37,608 nucleotides of DNA from an uncultured Rikenellaceae bacterium (GCA_947054185.1 CAMRVW010000003.1:1-37608), one strand, 5' to 3'. Shown: positions 20,209-29,973, counted from the first letter of the stretch. Translations and numbers: made by a program. The notes: generated from the letters alone by a model not told the origin.

Positions 20209-20580
20209 TTGTGTCATTTGCAACGTTTTAAGTGATTAGTGGCAAGTCGACGCACCGTAAAGCCTTGTAATTGATTGTTGAAAAAGCCATATTTTTCAAA
20301 TGGGTGGAATATGATGCGGTCAGATGGTGTAATGTATTGATATCTAGTAGTATATTGCACTTCATTTAAAGTGTGGGATTAGGTGAAGTGTCGTAAATTG
20401 ATTGGTATCAGTGTGTTATGTGTGCTGAAATTAATGTGTCTTAAGTCTGATTGCGCTGATAATGAGTATGTTGTGCGGTTTATGTGAAGTGCGGCTTTAA
20501 GTAAGTGTATCTAAAGTGTTGTTTTTGTTGGCGTTGGCTGTGGAAAATATGTGCAAAAACGTTGTACTTTTCGATACGAT
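20209..20580. other. AT-rich intergenic region before DPP IV gene
   Basis: About 370 nt of AT-rich sequence rich in TG steps, with no gene and no clear repeat. I see no clear terminator after nadC. Confidence 0.5.
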
Positions 20581-20588
20581 TACTTTTG
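20581..20588 (+). promoter_or_regulatory. Candidate -7 box of the DPP IV gene
   Basis: TACTTTTG, a match to TAnnTTTG, 56 nt before the start codon; the best -33 candidate (GTTG, 20561-20564) is 16 nt upstream. Confidence 0.4.
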
Positions 20589-20643
20589 AAATGAATTTTT
20601 TTGATTTCCACCCAAAGAAGATTTGAAATAAAATTACGATATC

Positions 20644-22749
20644 ATGAAAAAAATTGCCATTACGATTATCGCTTCGCTGGCAGCGCTTTGTGCCGACGCC
20701 CAGCGCAGTAACCTGCTCTCCGGCGTCACGTCGATGGGCGACGGCAACCATTATGCCGTGGTCGAGGGACGTACGGTCAAGCTCTATGATTACGCCACCT
20801 CGTCTATGCGTGAGGTTGTCTTCGATGCCTCCGAGCATACGCCCGAGATAGACTTCAAGCGTTATTTCTTCAGCCCCGACGAGAGCAAGATCATGTTCGT
20901 AACCGACATAAAGCCCATCTATCGTCACTCATACACTGCCGACCATTATGTCTTCAACCGTGCCGACGGCTCGCTGAGGCCCCTCTCGAATGGCGGACCC
21001 CAGCAGGTGGCCACCTTCTCGCCCGACGGCACCAAGGCGGCTTTCGTGCGCGACAACAACCTCTTCTGGGTCGACCTTGCCGCCGACGGGTTTGTCGAGC
21101 ATCAGATAACCGACGACGGACGCTTCAATTACATACTCAACGGCATACCCGACTGGGTGTATGAAGAGGAATACTCTTTCGCCCGCGCATACGAGTGGTC
21201 GCCCGCCTCAGACTATATTGCCTATTATCGCACCGATGAAGAGCGCGTTAAGGAGTATAACATGAATATGTTCCGCGGCGATCTTTATCCCACCGTCTAT
21301 AAGTTCAAATACCCCAAGGCCGGCGAGCGCAACTCTGTGGTAACCATACACACCTATGAGCTTGCTTCTGGCAAGAGCGTCGAGATGGAGACAGGCGATG
21401 CCGACGACCGTTACATCCCACGCATAATGTGGGCGGGCAGTCAACTTGCCGTGGCCAACCTCAATCGTCTGCAAAACAAGCTCGACCTCTTCCTGTGCGA
21501 TCCGGCAACGGGCTGCAGCCGCATCATATACCACGAAGAGGACGACCGTTACGTCGACCGTGTGGGCGACAAAACCTTCACCTTCCTGGGCGATGGCGAC
21601 CGCTTCCTTGTTCAGAACGAGACGAGCGGTTACAAGCATATCTATCTCTATTCCACCGATAAAGGCCTGATATGCCCTGTCACCTCGGGCGATTATGAGG
21701 TGACCGACCTTTTGGGTGTCGACCCCAAAAAAGGCGTTGTCTATTACATGTCCACCGAGGCCTCGCCGCTCAAACGCGACCTTTACACCGTAAGGCTCAA
21801 CGGCAAGGGCAAGAAGCGCCTCACCGGCGGCGACGGCACATACAGAGTGGTTCCGTCAAAGGGCTTCAACTATTTCATAACCTATTTCAGTTCGGCCACC
21901 ACACCCACCGAGGTCACTCTCTGCAAGGGCGACGGCAAACCCGTGCGCAGCCTCTTCCGCAACGAGACCCTCAAGGCGCTGGCCGATGACGGCACCATAC
22001 CCCTCAAGAAGTTCTTCACCTTTGACAATGAGGCAGGGCAGACCCTCAACGGTTATATGCTTTACCCCGCCGACTTCGACTCGACCAAGGTGTACCCCCT
22101 GTTCATGACCCAATACAGCGGCCCGGGCTCTCAGCAGGTGGCCGACAACTGGTCGGGAGGCTGGGAGAGTGAGCTGCTCGCCCACGGTTATGTCGTTGCG
22201 TGTGTTGACGGACGCGGTACCGGTTTCCGTGGCGAGGAGTTCCGCAAGTGCACCTATGGCGACCTTGGCCGATATGAGGTTGAAGACCAGATAGCTGCGG
22301 CCCGTTACTTGGGTTCGCTGCCCTATATCGACTCCACGCGCATAGGCATATACGGCTGGAGCTTCGGCGGTTTCATGGCACTCAACTGCATACTCAAAGG
22401 CAACGACGTCTTCAAGATGGCCATAGCAGTGGCGCCCGTAACCAACTGGCGTTATTACGACACCATATACACCGAGCTTTACAACGGTCTGCCGGGCGAC
22501 AACCCCTCGGGCTATGACGACAATTCGCCCATTAACTTTGCCGACCGTCTCAAAGGCAAGCTGCTGCTGGCTCACGGCACAGGCGACGACAACGTGCACA
22601 TACAGAACAGTTTTCAGATGATAGAGGCTTTGGCTGCCGCGGGTAAGCCCTTCGATATGGCCATATATCCCGACCAGAATCACGGCATGGGTCACGACAG
22701 GGATCACCTGATGGACAAGTGTGTCAAGTATGTGATTGACAATCTCTAA
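20644..22749 (+). CDS. Secreted dipeptidyl peptidase IV-type S9 peptidase
   Basis: A 701-residue serine exopeptidase that removes X-Pro / X-Ala dipeptides from peptide N-termini. A signal peptide (about 1-19, ending CADA) directs it to the periplasm or outer surface. The N-terminal beta-propeller (DPPIV_N, about 60-440) contains DWVYEEEYSF with the double Glu that binds the substrate amino group. The alpha/beta-hydrolase domain (about 450-701) has Ser573 in GWSFGG, Asp648 in GTGDDNVH and His680 in DQNHGMG, a complete triad. Length matches the family. A strong terminator follows, so it is monocistronic. Confidence 0.93.
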   Translation: MKKIAITIIASLAALCADAQRSNLLSGVTSMGDGNHYAVVEGRTVKLYDYATSSMREVVFDASEHTPEIDFKRYFFSPDESKIMFVTDIKPIYRHSYTADHYVFNRADGSLRPLSNGGPQQVATFSPDGTKAAFVRDNNLFWVDLAADGFVEHQITDDGRFNYILNGIPDWVYEEEYSFARAYEWSPASDYIAYYRTDEERVKEYNMNMFRGDLYPTVYKFKYPKAGERNSVVTIHTYELASGKSVEMETGDADDRYIPRIMWAGSQLAVANLNRLQNKLDLFLCDPATGCSRIIYHEEDDRYVDRVGDKTFTFLGDGDRFLVQNETSGYKHIYLYSTDKGLICPVTSGDYEVTDLLGVDPKKGVVYYMSTEASPLKRDLYTVRLNGKGKKRLTGGDGTYRVVPSKGFNYFITYFSSATTPTEVTLCKGDGKPVRSLFRNETLKALADDGTIPLKKFFTFDNEAGQTLNGYMLYPADFDSTKVYPLFMTQYSGPGSQQVADNWSGGWESELLAHGYVVACVDGRGTGFRGEEFRKCTYGDLGRYEVEDQIAAARYLGSLPYIDSTRIGIYGWSFGGFMALNCILKGNDVFKMAIAVAPVTNWRYYDTIYTELYNGLPGDNPSGYDDNSPINFADRLKGKLLLAHGTGDDNVHIQNSFQMIEALAAAGKPFDMAIYPDQNHGMGHDRDHLMDKCVKYVIDNL

Positions 22750-22766
22750 TCCCATCATGCAACACA

Positions 22767-22814
22767 GCCGCCCTCCGAAAGTGCTGATACAGGCTTTCGG
22801 AGGGCGGCCTTTGT
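22767..22814 (+). terminator. Intrinsic terminator after the DPP IV gene
   Basis: A 15-bp perfect stem (22767-22781 with 22794-22808) with 12-nt loop, then CTTTGTT. Located 17 nt after the stop codon. Confidence 0.8.
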
Positions 22815-23204
22815 TCACCAGTCACCTGCCTGCCGCACTCACCACGGCGGCATCGGTTGCGTCATTCGAATCTCATCATGTCGGTCGGATGAAATAGTCG
22901 TTCGGCCATATATCCGACTCCACGGTTCCTTGATGAATGGGGTACGTCGCTGTTGCGGTGGCGCCCCCCGGGGGGCGTAAAAATATTCGGGTTTTGTTTC
23001 AGGGAAAGAGGTTGATTGTTAGGTGGTTGGATGGAGGAGTGAGGCTGTTTTGTATGGAGCGGCAGACTGATATTTGAAGTACCCATGCCCGGGAACGATT
23101 TCGGAGAAAAGAGTCTCAACCGGAAGATGTTCTCATTGACATTCGGTTTTAAGCTTGTATGGGTTGATTATCTCGATGTGGCAATTTTTAGTCTCAAATC
23201 TGTA
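22815..23204. other. Intergenic region with a perfect 16-nt GC palindrome
   Basis: No gene seen. Contains the self-complementary CGCCCCCCGGGGGGCG at 22962-22977, followed by TAAAAATA on the plus strand. It lacks a loop, so it is not an ordinary terminator. Confidence 0.5.
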
Positions 23205-23256
23205 TTTTGCTGCCTGAAGATAGGGCAATATTTCATATTTTATCGTAACTTTGTCA
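23205..23256 (+). promoter_or_regulatory. Duplicated promoter block, copy 1 (S41 protease)
   Basis: A 52-nt block that recurs, without gaps and with about six mismatches, at 25235-25286. It ends in TAACTTTG (23246-23253), a match to the Bacteroidetes -7 box. There is no TTTG at the usual -33; the conserved AGATAGGGC and ATATTTCATATTTTAT may replace it, for example as an activator site. The leader to the S41 gene would be about 135 nt. Confidence 0.65.
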
Positions 23257-23393
23257 AGCACGGCATACAAGGGTTCTTCTTTATGAATGTTTTTAAGCAG
23301 TGTGCTGTAACTTAATATTTTAAGTGTTTGTTTAAGGGCTCGGAATAAGGTTGAATCACATCAAAGTGCATAGTCATCATTAATCATTTCACA

Positions 23394-25154
23394 ATGAAAA
23401 GAATAATCACAGCCATTATGGGCGCCGTACTCCCATTCGCAGTCGCCGCTCAGGAGACAGACGTCAACGTCATAACCGTCCGCCTTGATTCGCTTTACAA
23501 TACTGTGCTCGCTGCTCCCGGAGCCGAGGTGTGCAAGGTCAGATATACCGGGTCCGACGGCACCAAAGCCCCCGGAGGGTTCTTGTGGCATCGCGGTCTG
23601 GGCAAGGGCTGGACGCAGGGCCTGCGCATCTCGCTCCCCGATGTGTCTCCGGCCAAGGCTGCCGAATTCGACACCTTCTTCCGAGAGATAGGCCGTGACA
23701 ACTTCGTGATACGTTACAATGACCACTGTTCGGCCACTCTCGTCGAGCCGCTGAACACAATATATATCTATGACTATGACGGGGCCGGCTCGCGTCTGAG
23801 TTTCATGAAGGCCTCCACCACGGGTGAAATATGTGTGCCTAAGGTATGGACATGTTGCGACTCACTCGATGCCACCCTGCACGACCCGCTCGCATTCGCT
23901 TCCCGACGCGAGCTGGCACTGCTGGGCCTTTCGAGGCTGTGGTCGGGTGTGAGCCGTAATTTCGCGTTCATGGAGCGCGTGAACCTTGACTGGGACAGCC
24001 TCTATGTGGCAAACATGGGGCCTGTGGCCGACGCCGCCGATAGCGGAGATGACGAGCGTGTGGGCGAACTTATGCAGCTCATGGCGGCCAAGCTCGGCGA
24101 CGGCCATACATTCGTCTATGGTTACGACCGACACAAATGTCACACCCCGTTGTCGACCGTAATTCTCGACGGACGGGTATATGTCGACGAAGTTATGTCA
24201 CAGGCGCTTGAAGAGCAGGGAATAAGGCGCGGCATGGAGCTTGTAAGCGTCAACGGCATACCTGTATTGGAATACGGACATACGCGCGTCATGCCATATA
24301 TATCCTCCTCGACTCCCCAGTGGAGCGAACACACCACCTTCAACGGCTATAATCTTCTTGCCGCGAAGAAAGGGGAGACTCTGCGTATGACGTTCGGAAA
24401 CGGCAAGAGAGACCTTTATATAGAGTACACCCCCGACGGTAACTTCCGGCCTAATTCACCGCGTGCCGTTGAATTCTCACTTCTGAAGGACAGAGTGGGA
24501 TTTCTGCGCATAAACAACTTCATGGATGCTGATTTCCGCGAACAGTTTGACAATATCTATCCCGACATACTCAAGACACGTGCACTTATAGTCGACCTTC
24601 GGGGAAACAAGGGCGGCAATTCAGGCAACGGCGACCATATCTTGCGTCATCTTGCCTCCGACACAATAAAGACCGGGCAATGGACCTCGCCGGCCTATAT
24701 TCCCGCCTTTGCGTCGTGGGGCATGGATCAGCCCGTGCACCATCAAGAGGGAGACACCTTGCTGCCGTATGCCGACCGCCCTCTCTATGACCATCCCGCA
24801 GTACTCCTTGTCGATGGGGGGACCTTTTCTGCCGCCGAAGATTTCACGGCCGCATTCCGTGGCATGGGACGCGGTAAGGTTATAGGAACTTACACGGCCG
24901 GTTCCACCGGCAACGGGGTGCGCATTGTTCTTATACCAGGGGTGGCATACGCCAATATCTGTTCAAAGCATGACGTGGCGCCCGACGGCACCGAGTTTGT
25001 CGGCATAGGAATAAAGCCCGATATCGAAATCAGGGAGAATTACGACAGCTTTTTCGGCACTGCCGGTTCTCCAGTGGTCGAGTCCGCCCTGCGCCTGCTC
25101 GGAAAGGGTGAAATGAAACGGCACACAAAATCATTGAAATCGACGATGAAGTGA
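23394..25154 (+). CDS. Secreted S41-family (C-terminal processing type) peptidase
   Basis: A 586-residue protein with a signal peptide (about 1-19, ending AVAA). The middle has a PDZ-like segment (about 262-290; IRRGMELVSVNGIPVLEYG). The C-terminal S41 domain has VGFLRINNF, ALIVDLRGNKGGNSG and VDGGTFSAAEDF, with Ser479 as the likely nucleophile. Bacteroidetes have many such lipoprotein-like or secreted S41 proteases of unknown substrate. It has its own promoter, a near copy of which drives the following porin gene, so both may answer the same signal. Confidence 0.88.
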   Translation: MKRIITAIMGAVLPFAVAAQETDVNVITVRLDSLYNTVLAAPGAEVCKVRYTGSDGTKAPGGFLWHRGLGKGWTQGLRISLPDVSPAKAAEFDTFFREIGRDNFVIRYNDHCSATLVEPLNTIYIYDYDGAGSRLSFMKASTTGEICVPKVWTCCDSLDATLHDPLAFASRRELALLGLSRLWSGVSRNFAFMERVNLDWDSLYVANMGPVADAADSGDDERVGELMQLMAAKLGDGHTFVYGYDRHKCHTPLSTVILDGRVYVDEVMSQALEEQGIRRGMELVSVNGIPVLEYGHTRVMPYISSSTPQWSEHTTFNGYNLLAAKKGETLRMTFGNGKRDLYIEYTPDGNFRPNSPRAVEFSLLKDRVGFLRINNFMDADFREQFDNIYPDILKTRALIVDLRGNKGGNSGNGDHILRHLASDTIKTGQWTSPAYIPAFASWGMDQPVHHQEGDTLLPYADRPLYDHPAVLLVDGGTFSAAEDFTAAFRGMGRGKVIGTYTAGSTGNGVRIVLIPGVAYANICSKHDVAPDGTEFVGIGIKPDIEIRENYDSFFGTAGSPVVESALRLLGKGEMKRHTKSLKSTMK

Positions 25155-25234
25155 ACTTTTTTTTGTATGGAATTGATGGATTTCAAGAGAGTTACTGCTT
25201 TTGAAGTAAAGACTAATTCCAGGGAAAATCAGCG

Positions 25235-25286
25235 TTTTGCTGTTGAAAGATAGGGCTATATTTCATATTTTATTGTAACTTTGTCA
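25235..25286 (+). promoter_or_regulatory. Duplicated promoter block, copy 2 (porin operon)
   Basis: Near copy of 23205-23256, with TAACTTTG at 25276-25283 and the same AGATAGGGC core. It is 128 nt before the porin start, almost the same distance as copy 1 from its gene. Further downstream similarity (GATAAGGTT.AAT.AC.TCA before the ATG) suggests that the whole leader was duplicated. Confidence 0.65.
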
Positions 25287-25413
25287 GGTACAGTGCACAT
25301 AGGTTTCTCCTTTAATATAGGGCATAATCTTGAACGTACGCTGTTTGTTGGCATTTTAATCGCTTATTTAAATAACTCAAGATAAGGTTAAATTACTTCA
25401 TTTTATAACCACA

Positions 25414-26025
25414 ATGAAAAAACTATTGTTTCTGACGCTGTTTTTTTCGGCAGTTGCATTTTCGGCAAACGCTCAATCGGGCTTCGGGTGGGGTCCCAGA
25501 ATAGGTTTCAACGCATCTAAGATAACGCGTTCGAGGGCCAATTCCAAGTTAGGTCTCAACGGCGGTCTGTTTGCCGGTTATAACTTCACGCGTTCGTTCG
25601 GCATAGAGGTGGCGGCGATCTATTCTCAGCAGGGGGCCGAACGCGAGGGCTTGAACCTGAAAGCCAACTATATGAACTTTCCCGTGGTTGTCAAAATACC
25701 CATATTCCTGGGCTTGCATGCCTTCGGCGGGCCTCAGTTTTCTGCACGTCTGACCGGCAAGGCCAACGTCACCGGCACCAAGGTCAAAATCAAGAATATG
25801 TTCAAGACATGGGATACCGGCGTGATGGTGGGTCTCGGTTATCAGTTCAAGTTCGGCCTTAACATAGGCACCAATTACACGTTCGGTCTGACCAACATAG
25901 TAAATAAAGATTACAGTTACAAAGACCTTGTCGGCATTGTCAAGCCCGAGACCCTCAATGAGCTCTTGGATGGATTCAAGGGTAAGAACGGCACCTGGCA
26001 GATGACGGTGGGGTGGAGATTTTAA
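25414..26025 (+). CDS. Outer-membrane beta-barrel protein (porin family, OMP_b-brl type)
   Basis: A 203-residue protein with a signal peptide (about 1-20, ending SANAQ). The mature part alternates as in small eight-stranded barrels: WGPRIGFNASKI, LNGGLFAGYNFTRSFGIEVAAIYSQQG, FPVVVKIPIFLGLHAFGGPQFSARL, and a final strand ending in Trp-Arg-Phe, the terminal aromatic used for outer-membrane insertion. It is probably structural or a small porin. It starts a run of four closely spaced genes ending with the AbiEi-like gene; the next gene begins 16 nt downstream. Confidence 0.85.
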   Translation: MKKLLFLTLFFSAVAFSANAQSGFGWGPRIGFNASKITRSRANSKLGLNGGLFAGYNFTRSFGIEVAAIYSQQGAEREGLNLKANYMNFPVVVKIPIFLGLHAFGGPQFSARLTGKANVTGTKVKIKNMFKTWDTGVMVGLGYQFKFGLNIGTNYTFGLTNIVNKDYSYKDLVGIVKPETLNELLDGFKGKNGTWQMTVGWRF

Positions 26026-26041
26026 CCTCACATAAACAGGT

Positions 26042-26425
26042 ATGATCGATTTTTTACTCAGTGAATATCAGTTCTATTCCAAAGAGGAGGAACAGAGACT
26101 CAGGGCCGGCCTTAACGACATCAATGTGGTGCGTGAGCATATCGACCTTCTCGAAAGACGTCACAGACGCTTCAAGAAGAGCTATGCCGTCAGCACGGCC
26201 ATCATAAAGATTGTGCCCATAGCGGTGCTGGCCGTGTGCCTGGCGATTCCCACATACTCGAAGCCCGCCCTTATTGCAGGCTTTGTCGTGGTGGTGGTGT
26301 CCGAGAGTCTGAAAAGCATATTCTGTCCGTTGCGCTATTTCGATTCCATAGCTCGCAATATTTTGATACTTAAGAGTATAGAGAAATCTGGCGACATGTT
26401 TGCCAAACCTTGTACTAACAAATAA
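26042..26425 (+). CDS. Small membrane protein of unknown function
   Basis: A 127-residue protein I do not recognise. An N-terminal charged helix (about 10-55, with EEEQRLRAGLNDINVVREHIDLLERRH split into heptad-like spacing) suggests a coiled coil. It is followed by two hydrophobic segments (about 54-73 and 76-93) and a basic-aromatic C-terminal tail. The gene lies 16 nt after the porin gene and 10 nt before hppA, so it is part of that operon, and may be an inner-membrane partner of either. The sequence gives no catalytic motif. Confidence 0.7.
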   Translation: MIDFLLSEYQFYSKEEEQRLRAGLNDINVVREHIDLLERRHRRFKKSYAVSTAIIKIVPIAVLAVCLAIPTYSKPALIAGFVVVVVSESLKSIFCPLRYFDSIARNILILKSIEKSGDMFAKPCTNK

Positions 26426-26435
26426 ACTTATTGAT

Positions 26436-28652
26436 ATGAACATTCCCACACTGTTTTGGATGGTGCCGTCCGCGTCTTTGTTGGCGTTGTGTTTCGCACG
26501 TTACTTTTTCACTAAAATGATGAAGGTGAGCGAGGGAACCCCACGTATGGCCGAGATTGCAGGCCATGTGCGCGTGGGCGCCATGAGTTATCTTCGTCAG
26601 CAATACAAGGTTGTCGGCTGGTTCTTCCTGGCGCTTTGCATCCTGTTCATCTGTCTGGCTTTCTTTAACCTGCAAAACAGTTGGGTGCCCGCGGCGTTCC
26701 TTACTGGCGGATTCTTCTCGGGTCTTGCCGGTTACATAGGCATGCGCACGGCCACTTACGCCTCTGCGCGCACGGCCAATGCGGCATCTGAGTCTTTGAA
26801 TGCGGGCCTGAGGGTGGCTTTCCGAAGCGGAGCCGTCATGGGTCTGGTGGTTGTCGGTCTGGGTCTGCTCGACATATCCATCTGGTTCATTGCGCTTAAC
26901 TATTTCATAGACGGCATCAGCGAGACCGAGAAGATGGTGACTATCACCACCACTATGCTCACATTCGGCATGGGCGCCTCGACGCAGGCTCTCTTCGCAC
27001 GTGTGGGCGGCGGCATATACACCAAAGCTGCCGACGTGGGCGCCGACCTTGTGGGTAAGGTTGAGGCCGGCATACCCGAAGACGACCCCCGTAACCCCGC
27101 AACCATCGCCGACAACGTGGGCGACAACGTGGGTGACGTGGCCGGCATGGGCGCCGACCTTTACGAGAGCTATTGCGGTTCGATACTGGCCACTGCGGCA
27201 TTGGGCGCATCGGCATTCATACTCAACCCCGACATGCAGATGAAAGCCATATTGGCTCCCATGATAATAGCCTCTATAGGCATAGCCCTCTCCATCATAG
27301 GCATATTCCTGGTGCGCACCAAAGAGGGTGCCACAATGCGCATGTTGCTCGGGTCGCTCGGCGTGGGCGTCAACTCGAGCTCGGTGCTTATTGCCGTCGC
27401 CACTTTCGGCGTCATGTATCTTTTGGGCATCGCCAACTGGGTGGGCGTGTCGTTCTCTGTGGTGATAGGTCTTATTGTGGGCATAGTGATAGGCCAGTCG
27501 ACAGAGCGTTACACCTCGCACTCATACAAACCCACGCAGGATATTGCCGAGAGTGCCGAGACGGGTCCAGCCACGGTCATAATAAAAGGTATCGGCACAG
27601 GCATGCTCTCGACAGCCATACCGGTGGTTGCCGTGGTGGTCGGTATAACGCTCTCGTTCCTTTGCGCTTCAGGCTTTGAGCCGTCAAACATAGGCATGGG
27701 CCTTTACGGCATAGGCATTGCCGCCGTGGGCATGCTCTCGACGCTGGGTATAACCCTTGCCACAGACGCTTACGGCCCCATCGCCGACAATGCAGGCGGT
27801 AACGCTCAGATGGCCGGTCTCGACCCTGTGGTGCGTGAGCGTACCGATGCTCTCGATGCACTTGGCAACACCACCGCCGCAACAGGCAAGGGTTTCGCCA
27901 TAGGATCGGCAGCGCTTACGGCACTCGCACTTCTGGCCTCTTACATAGAGGAGATAAAGATAGGCATGATAAGGCTTCTCGACTCGGGCAAGCAGATAAA
28001 CACCCTTACGTTCGTTCCCGAAGGCGGACTTACCAAACAGGTGGTGCATGATGCCGGCATTCAAGATTTCATGACATGGTTCGACGTCACACTGATGAAC
28101 TATAAAGTGTTGGTGGGCATGTTCATAGGTGCCATGATGGCCTTTGTGTTCTGCGGTCTTACCATGAACGCCGTGGGACGTGCCGCAGGTAAGATGGTTG
28201 ACGAGGTGAGACGCCAGTTCCGCGAGATAGCGGGCATACTCACCGGAGAGGCCACCCCCGATTACGCACGTTGTGTGGAGATATCGACCAAAGGTGCTCA
28301 GCACGAGATGATTCTGCCCTCGGCAATGGCCATAATAATACCCATCCTGACTGGTGTCGTGTTCGGTGTGGCCGGTGTGATGGGGCTGCTTGTGGGCGGT
28401 CTGTCGGCAGGCTTCGTGTTGGCGGTGTTCATGGCCAACTCGGGCGGTGCATGGGATAACGCCAAGAAGTATATCGAGGAGGGTTCGCACGGAGGTAAGG
28501 GAAGCGAGGCTCACAAGGCTGCCGTGGTGGGCGACACCGTGGGCGACCCCTTCAAAGATACCTCGGGCCCCTCGCTCAACATCCTTATTAAGCTGATGAG
28601 CATGGTGGCCATTGTTGTGGCCGGTTTGACGGTGGCATTCTCTCTGTTATAG
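26436..28652 (+). CDS. hppA: Membrane-bound ion-pumping pyrophosphatase (K+-dependent type)
   Basis: A 738-residue membrane pyrophosphatase that couples PPi hydrolysis to H+ and/or Na+ export. The PPi-binding region [20 protein letters not shown] and the [31 protein letters not shown] motif are intact, as are the C-terminal [14 protein letters not shown] and [17 protein letters not shown]. Ala481 and Gly484 in [10 protein letters not shown] are the signature of the K+-dependent subfamily (independent enzymes have Lys and Thr). Enzymes of this type in Bacteroides pump Na+ and H+; that this one does so is inference. The frame is open from 26400, but that overlaps the previous gene; ATG 26436 gives the family N-terminus. 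The stop is 1 nt before the next start. Confidence 0.95.
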   Translation: MNIPTLFWMVPSASLLALCFARYFFTKMMKVSEGTPRMAEIAGHVRVGAMSYLRQQYKVVGWFFLALCILFICLAFFNLQNSWVPAAFLTGGFFSGLAGYIGMRTATYASARTANAASESLNAGLRVAFRSGAVMGLVVVGLGLLDISIWFIALNYFIDGISETEKMVTITTTMLTFGMGASTQALFARVGGGIYTKAADVGADLVGKVEAGIPEDDPRNPATIADNVGDNVGDVAGMGADLYESYCGSILATAALGASAFILNPDMQMKAILAPMIIASIGIALSIIGIFLVRTKEGATMRMLLGSLGVGVNSSSVLIAVATFGVMYLLGIANWVGVSFSVVIGLIVGIVIGQSTERYTSHSYKPTQDIAESAETGPATVIIKGIGTGMLSTAIPVVAVVVGITLSFLCASGFEPSNIGMGLYGIGIAAVGMLSTLGITLATDAYGPIADNAGGNAQMAGLDPVVRERTDALDALGNTTAATGKGFAIGSAALTALALLASYIEEIKIGMIRLLDSGKQINTLTFVPEGGLTKQVVHDAGIQDFMTWFDVTLMNYKVLVGMFIGAMMAFVFCGLTMNAVGRAAGKMVDEVRRQFREIAGILTGEATPDYARCVEISTKGAQHEMILPSAMAIIIPILTGVVFGVAGVMGLLVGGLSAGFVLAVFMANSGGAWDNAKKYIEEGSHGGKGSEAHKAAVVGDTVGDPFKDTSGPSLNILIKLMSMVAIVVAGLTVAFSLL

Positions 28653-28653
28653 A

Positions 28654-29409
28654 ATGAATATAAAGGAGCAGATCAATTCGCAGGCTTTGATATTCTTGCG
28701 TAATGTCAAAGCAGGAGGGGTGTTTCGTGTCGATGAGTTTGGTGCATCGCTCGGTTACAATCGCTCTGAGATATCGCGTGTTTTCTTGGCGCTGGCAGCC
28801 GATGGCTTCATAGTCAAGCTCGCCAAGGGCATCTATCTCAAGCCCTCTGACGAACAGAAACGCCGCATAGACGATCTGCGTCCTGAAGAGCTGATTGACG
28901 ACTTTTTGTTCGGCAAAGACGGAGCCAATATAGGTTACCTCACCGGAAGTGCCTATCTGGCATCACTCGGGCTGCTCGACAAGGCGGGTGACGTGGTGGC
29001 CGTTGCCACACCCGGCAGACACTCCATGACAGTGCGCCGGGGCGTGACCTTCACCTTCGTGGTGCAGCGGTTGCCCATAAACACCCACACGTTCGAGTTG
29101 TTGCAGATGCTCGATGCGTTGCGTAACATCAACCGTACCGAGGAGACAGTGGCGCCTGTGGCCCTCTATGAGCGCATGAAAGACAATGTGCGGGCCATGT
29201 CGCCCTCACGCATAGACCGCCTGGTCGATCTTGCCATGAAGTACAACCACATGACCAAGGCGTTGGTCGGGTCTATGATAGAGTGCATACACGGCACGGC
29301 TTATGCCGGTAAACTGCTGATGTCGCTCAATTGCACCACATTGTCGGAGGTGCATATACCGCCCGAAAAACTGCCCAATGCCCAGGTGTGGCGGCTGGTG
29401 TGCAGATAA
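28654..29409 (+). CDS. AbiEi-like / DUF6088-type winged-helix protein
   Basis: A 251-residue protein. The N-terminal part (about 1-70) is a winged helix: [47 protein letters not shown], with the 'KGIYxxP' wing typical of AbiEi-type antitoxin domains and DUF6088. The rest ([19 protein letters not shown], then [12 protein letters not shown]) matches the AbiEi second domain. AbiEi proteins normally repress and neutralise an AbiEii nucleotidyltransferase toxin, but none follows here. The gene starts 1 nt after hppA, so it is probably translationally linked to it. It may be a solitary regulator derived from an antitoxin. A strong terminator follows. Confidence 0.75.
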   Translation: MNIKEQINSQALIFLRNVKAGGVFRVDEFGASLGYNRSEISRVFLALAADGFIVKLAKGIYLKPSDEQKRRIDDLRPEELIDDFLFGKDGANIGYLTGSAYLASLGLLDKAGDVVAVATPGRHSMTVRRGVTFTFVVQRLPINTHTFELLQMLDALRNINRTEETVAPVALYERMKDNVRAMSPSRIDRLVDLAMKYNHMTKALVGSMIECIHGTAYAGKLLMSLNCTTLSEVHIPPEKLPNAQVWRLVCR

Positions 29410-29428
29410 ATGGCGGACAGGTTTTTAC

Positions 29429-29461
29429 ACGGGTATCATATCAATATGATACCCGTTTTTT
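29429..29461 (+). terminator. Intrinsic terminator after the AbiEi-like gene
   Basis: Perfect arms 29429-29441 and 29444-29456 with a very tight loop, followed by TTTTTT; 20 nt after the stop. Confidence 0.85.
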
Positions 29462-29887
29462 GTGTGCGGCTCTTGCAGATGGTTTATTGGTCTTTGCGGG
29501 TATTGTGTTTCCTGTTTGCGGGAGGGTTCTTGGCTTGCGGTGACGCCTGTTTTGGCAGTCCTTGCGGGTGGAGTGTTCCTTGAATGGGGACTGTGCCGTT
29601 ATATGGGTGCGGCCTGTTTCTGACAGTTTTACGGAGGGATGATTTTATGTTTCGGGGTCTGTTTTTGGACAGCCTGTTCTCGGGGTCTGTTTTTGGATGA
29701 ATCGTATTGATTGCTATGAAAAGAGCTGTCTTTTAAGGGCCGGATCGCCTTCCAAAAGGCCATGAAAGCGGTGGGATGAAAATTACGAACCGAATGAAAA
29801 TCATTCCGAAAATTGTCAGAGGCTTCCGGATGGTGAAATGTAAGTGGCTGTAAAACAAAAAGATGTGACCGCATTGATCACATCTTG
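29462..29887. other. Intergenic region with a short direct repeat
   Basis: About 425 nt with no convincing gene. A direct repeat CGGGGTCTGTTTTTGGA occurs at 29653 and 29681 (28-nt period). A minus-strand 81-codon frame across it has no recognisable features. Confidence 0.5.
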
Positions 29888-29961
29888 TCGGGGTGAGAAG
29901 ACTCGAACTTCCGACCTCTACGTCCCGAACGTAGCGCGCTAACCAACTGTGCTACACCCCG
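29888..29961 (-). tRNA. tRNA-Pro (anticodon CGG)
   Basis: Read on the minus strand it folds as a cloverleaf. The acceptor arm CGGGGTG / CACCCCG has the C1-G72 pair typical of proline tRNAs, with discriminator A. The D-arm contains AGTTGGTTA, the anticodon stem is CTACG / CGTAG with loop TTCGGGA (anticodon CGG), and the T-loop is TTCGAGT closed by GGAAG / CTTCT. The CCA end is not encoded. Confidence 0.93.
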
Positions 29962-29973
29962 AGTATGCGGGGG

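Noticed and set aside
26415-27521. Long antisense frame (368 codons) opposite hppA
   Set aside because: A shadow of the GC-rich hppA coding strand; its composition (His, Ala, Gly-rich) and lack of domain features are typical of antisense frames.
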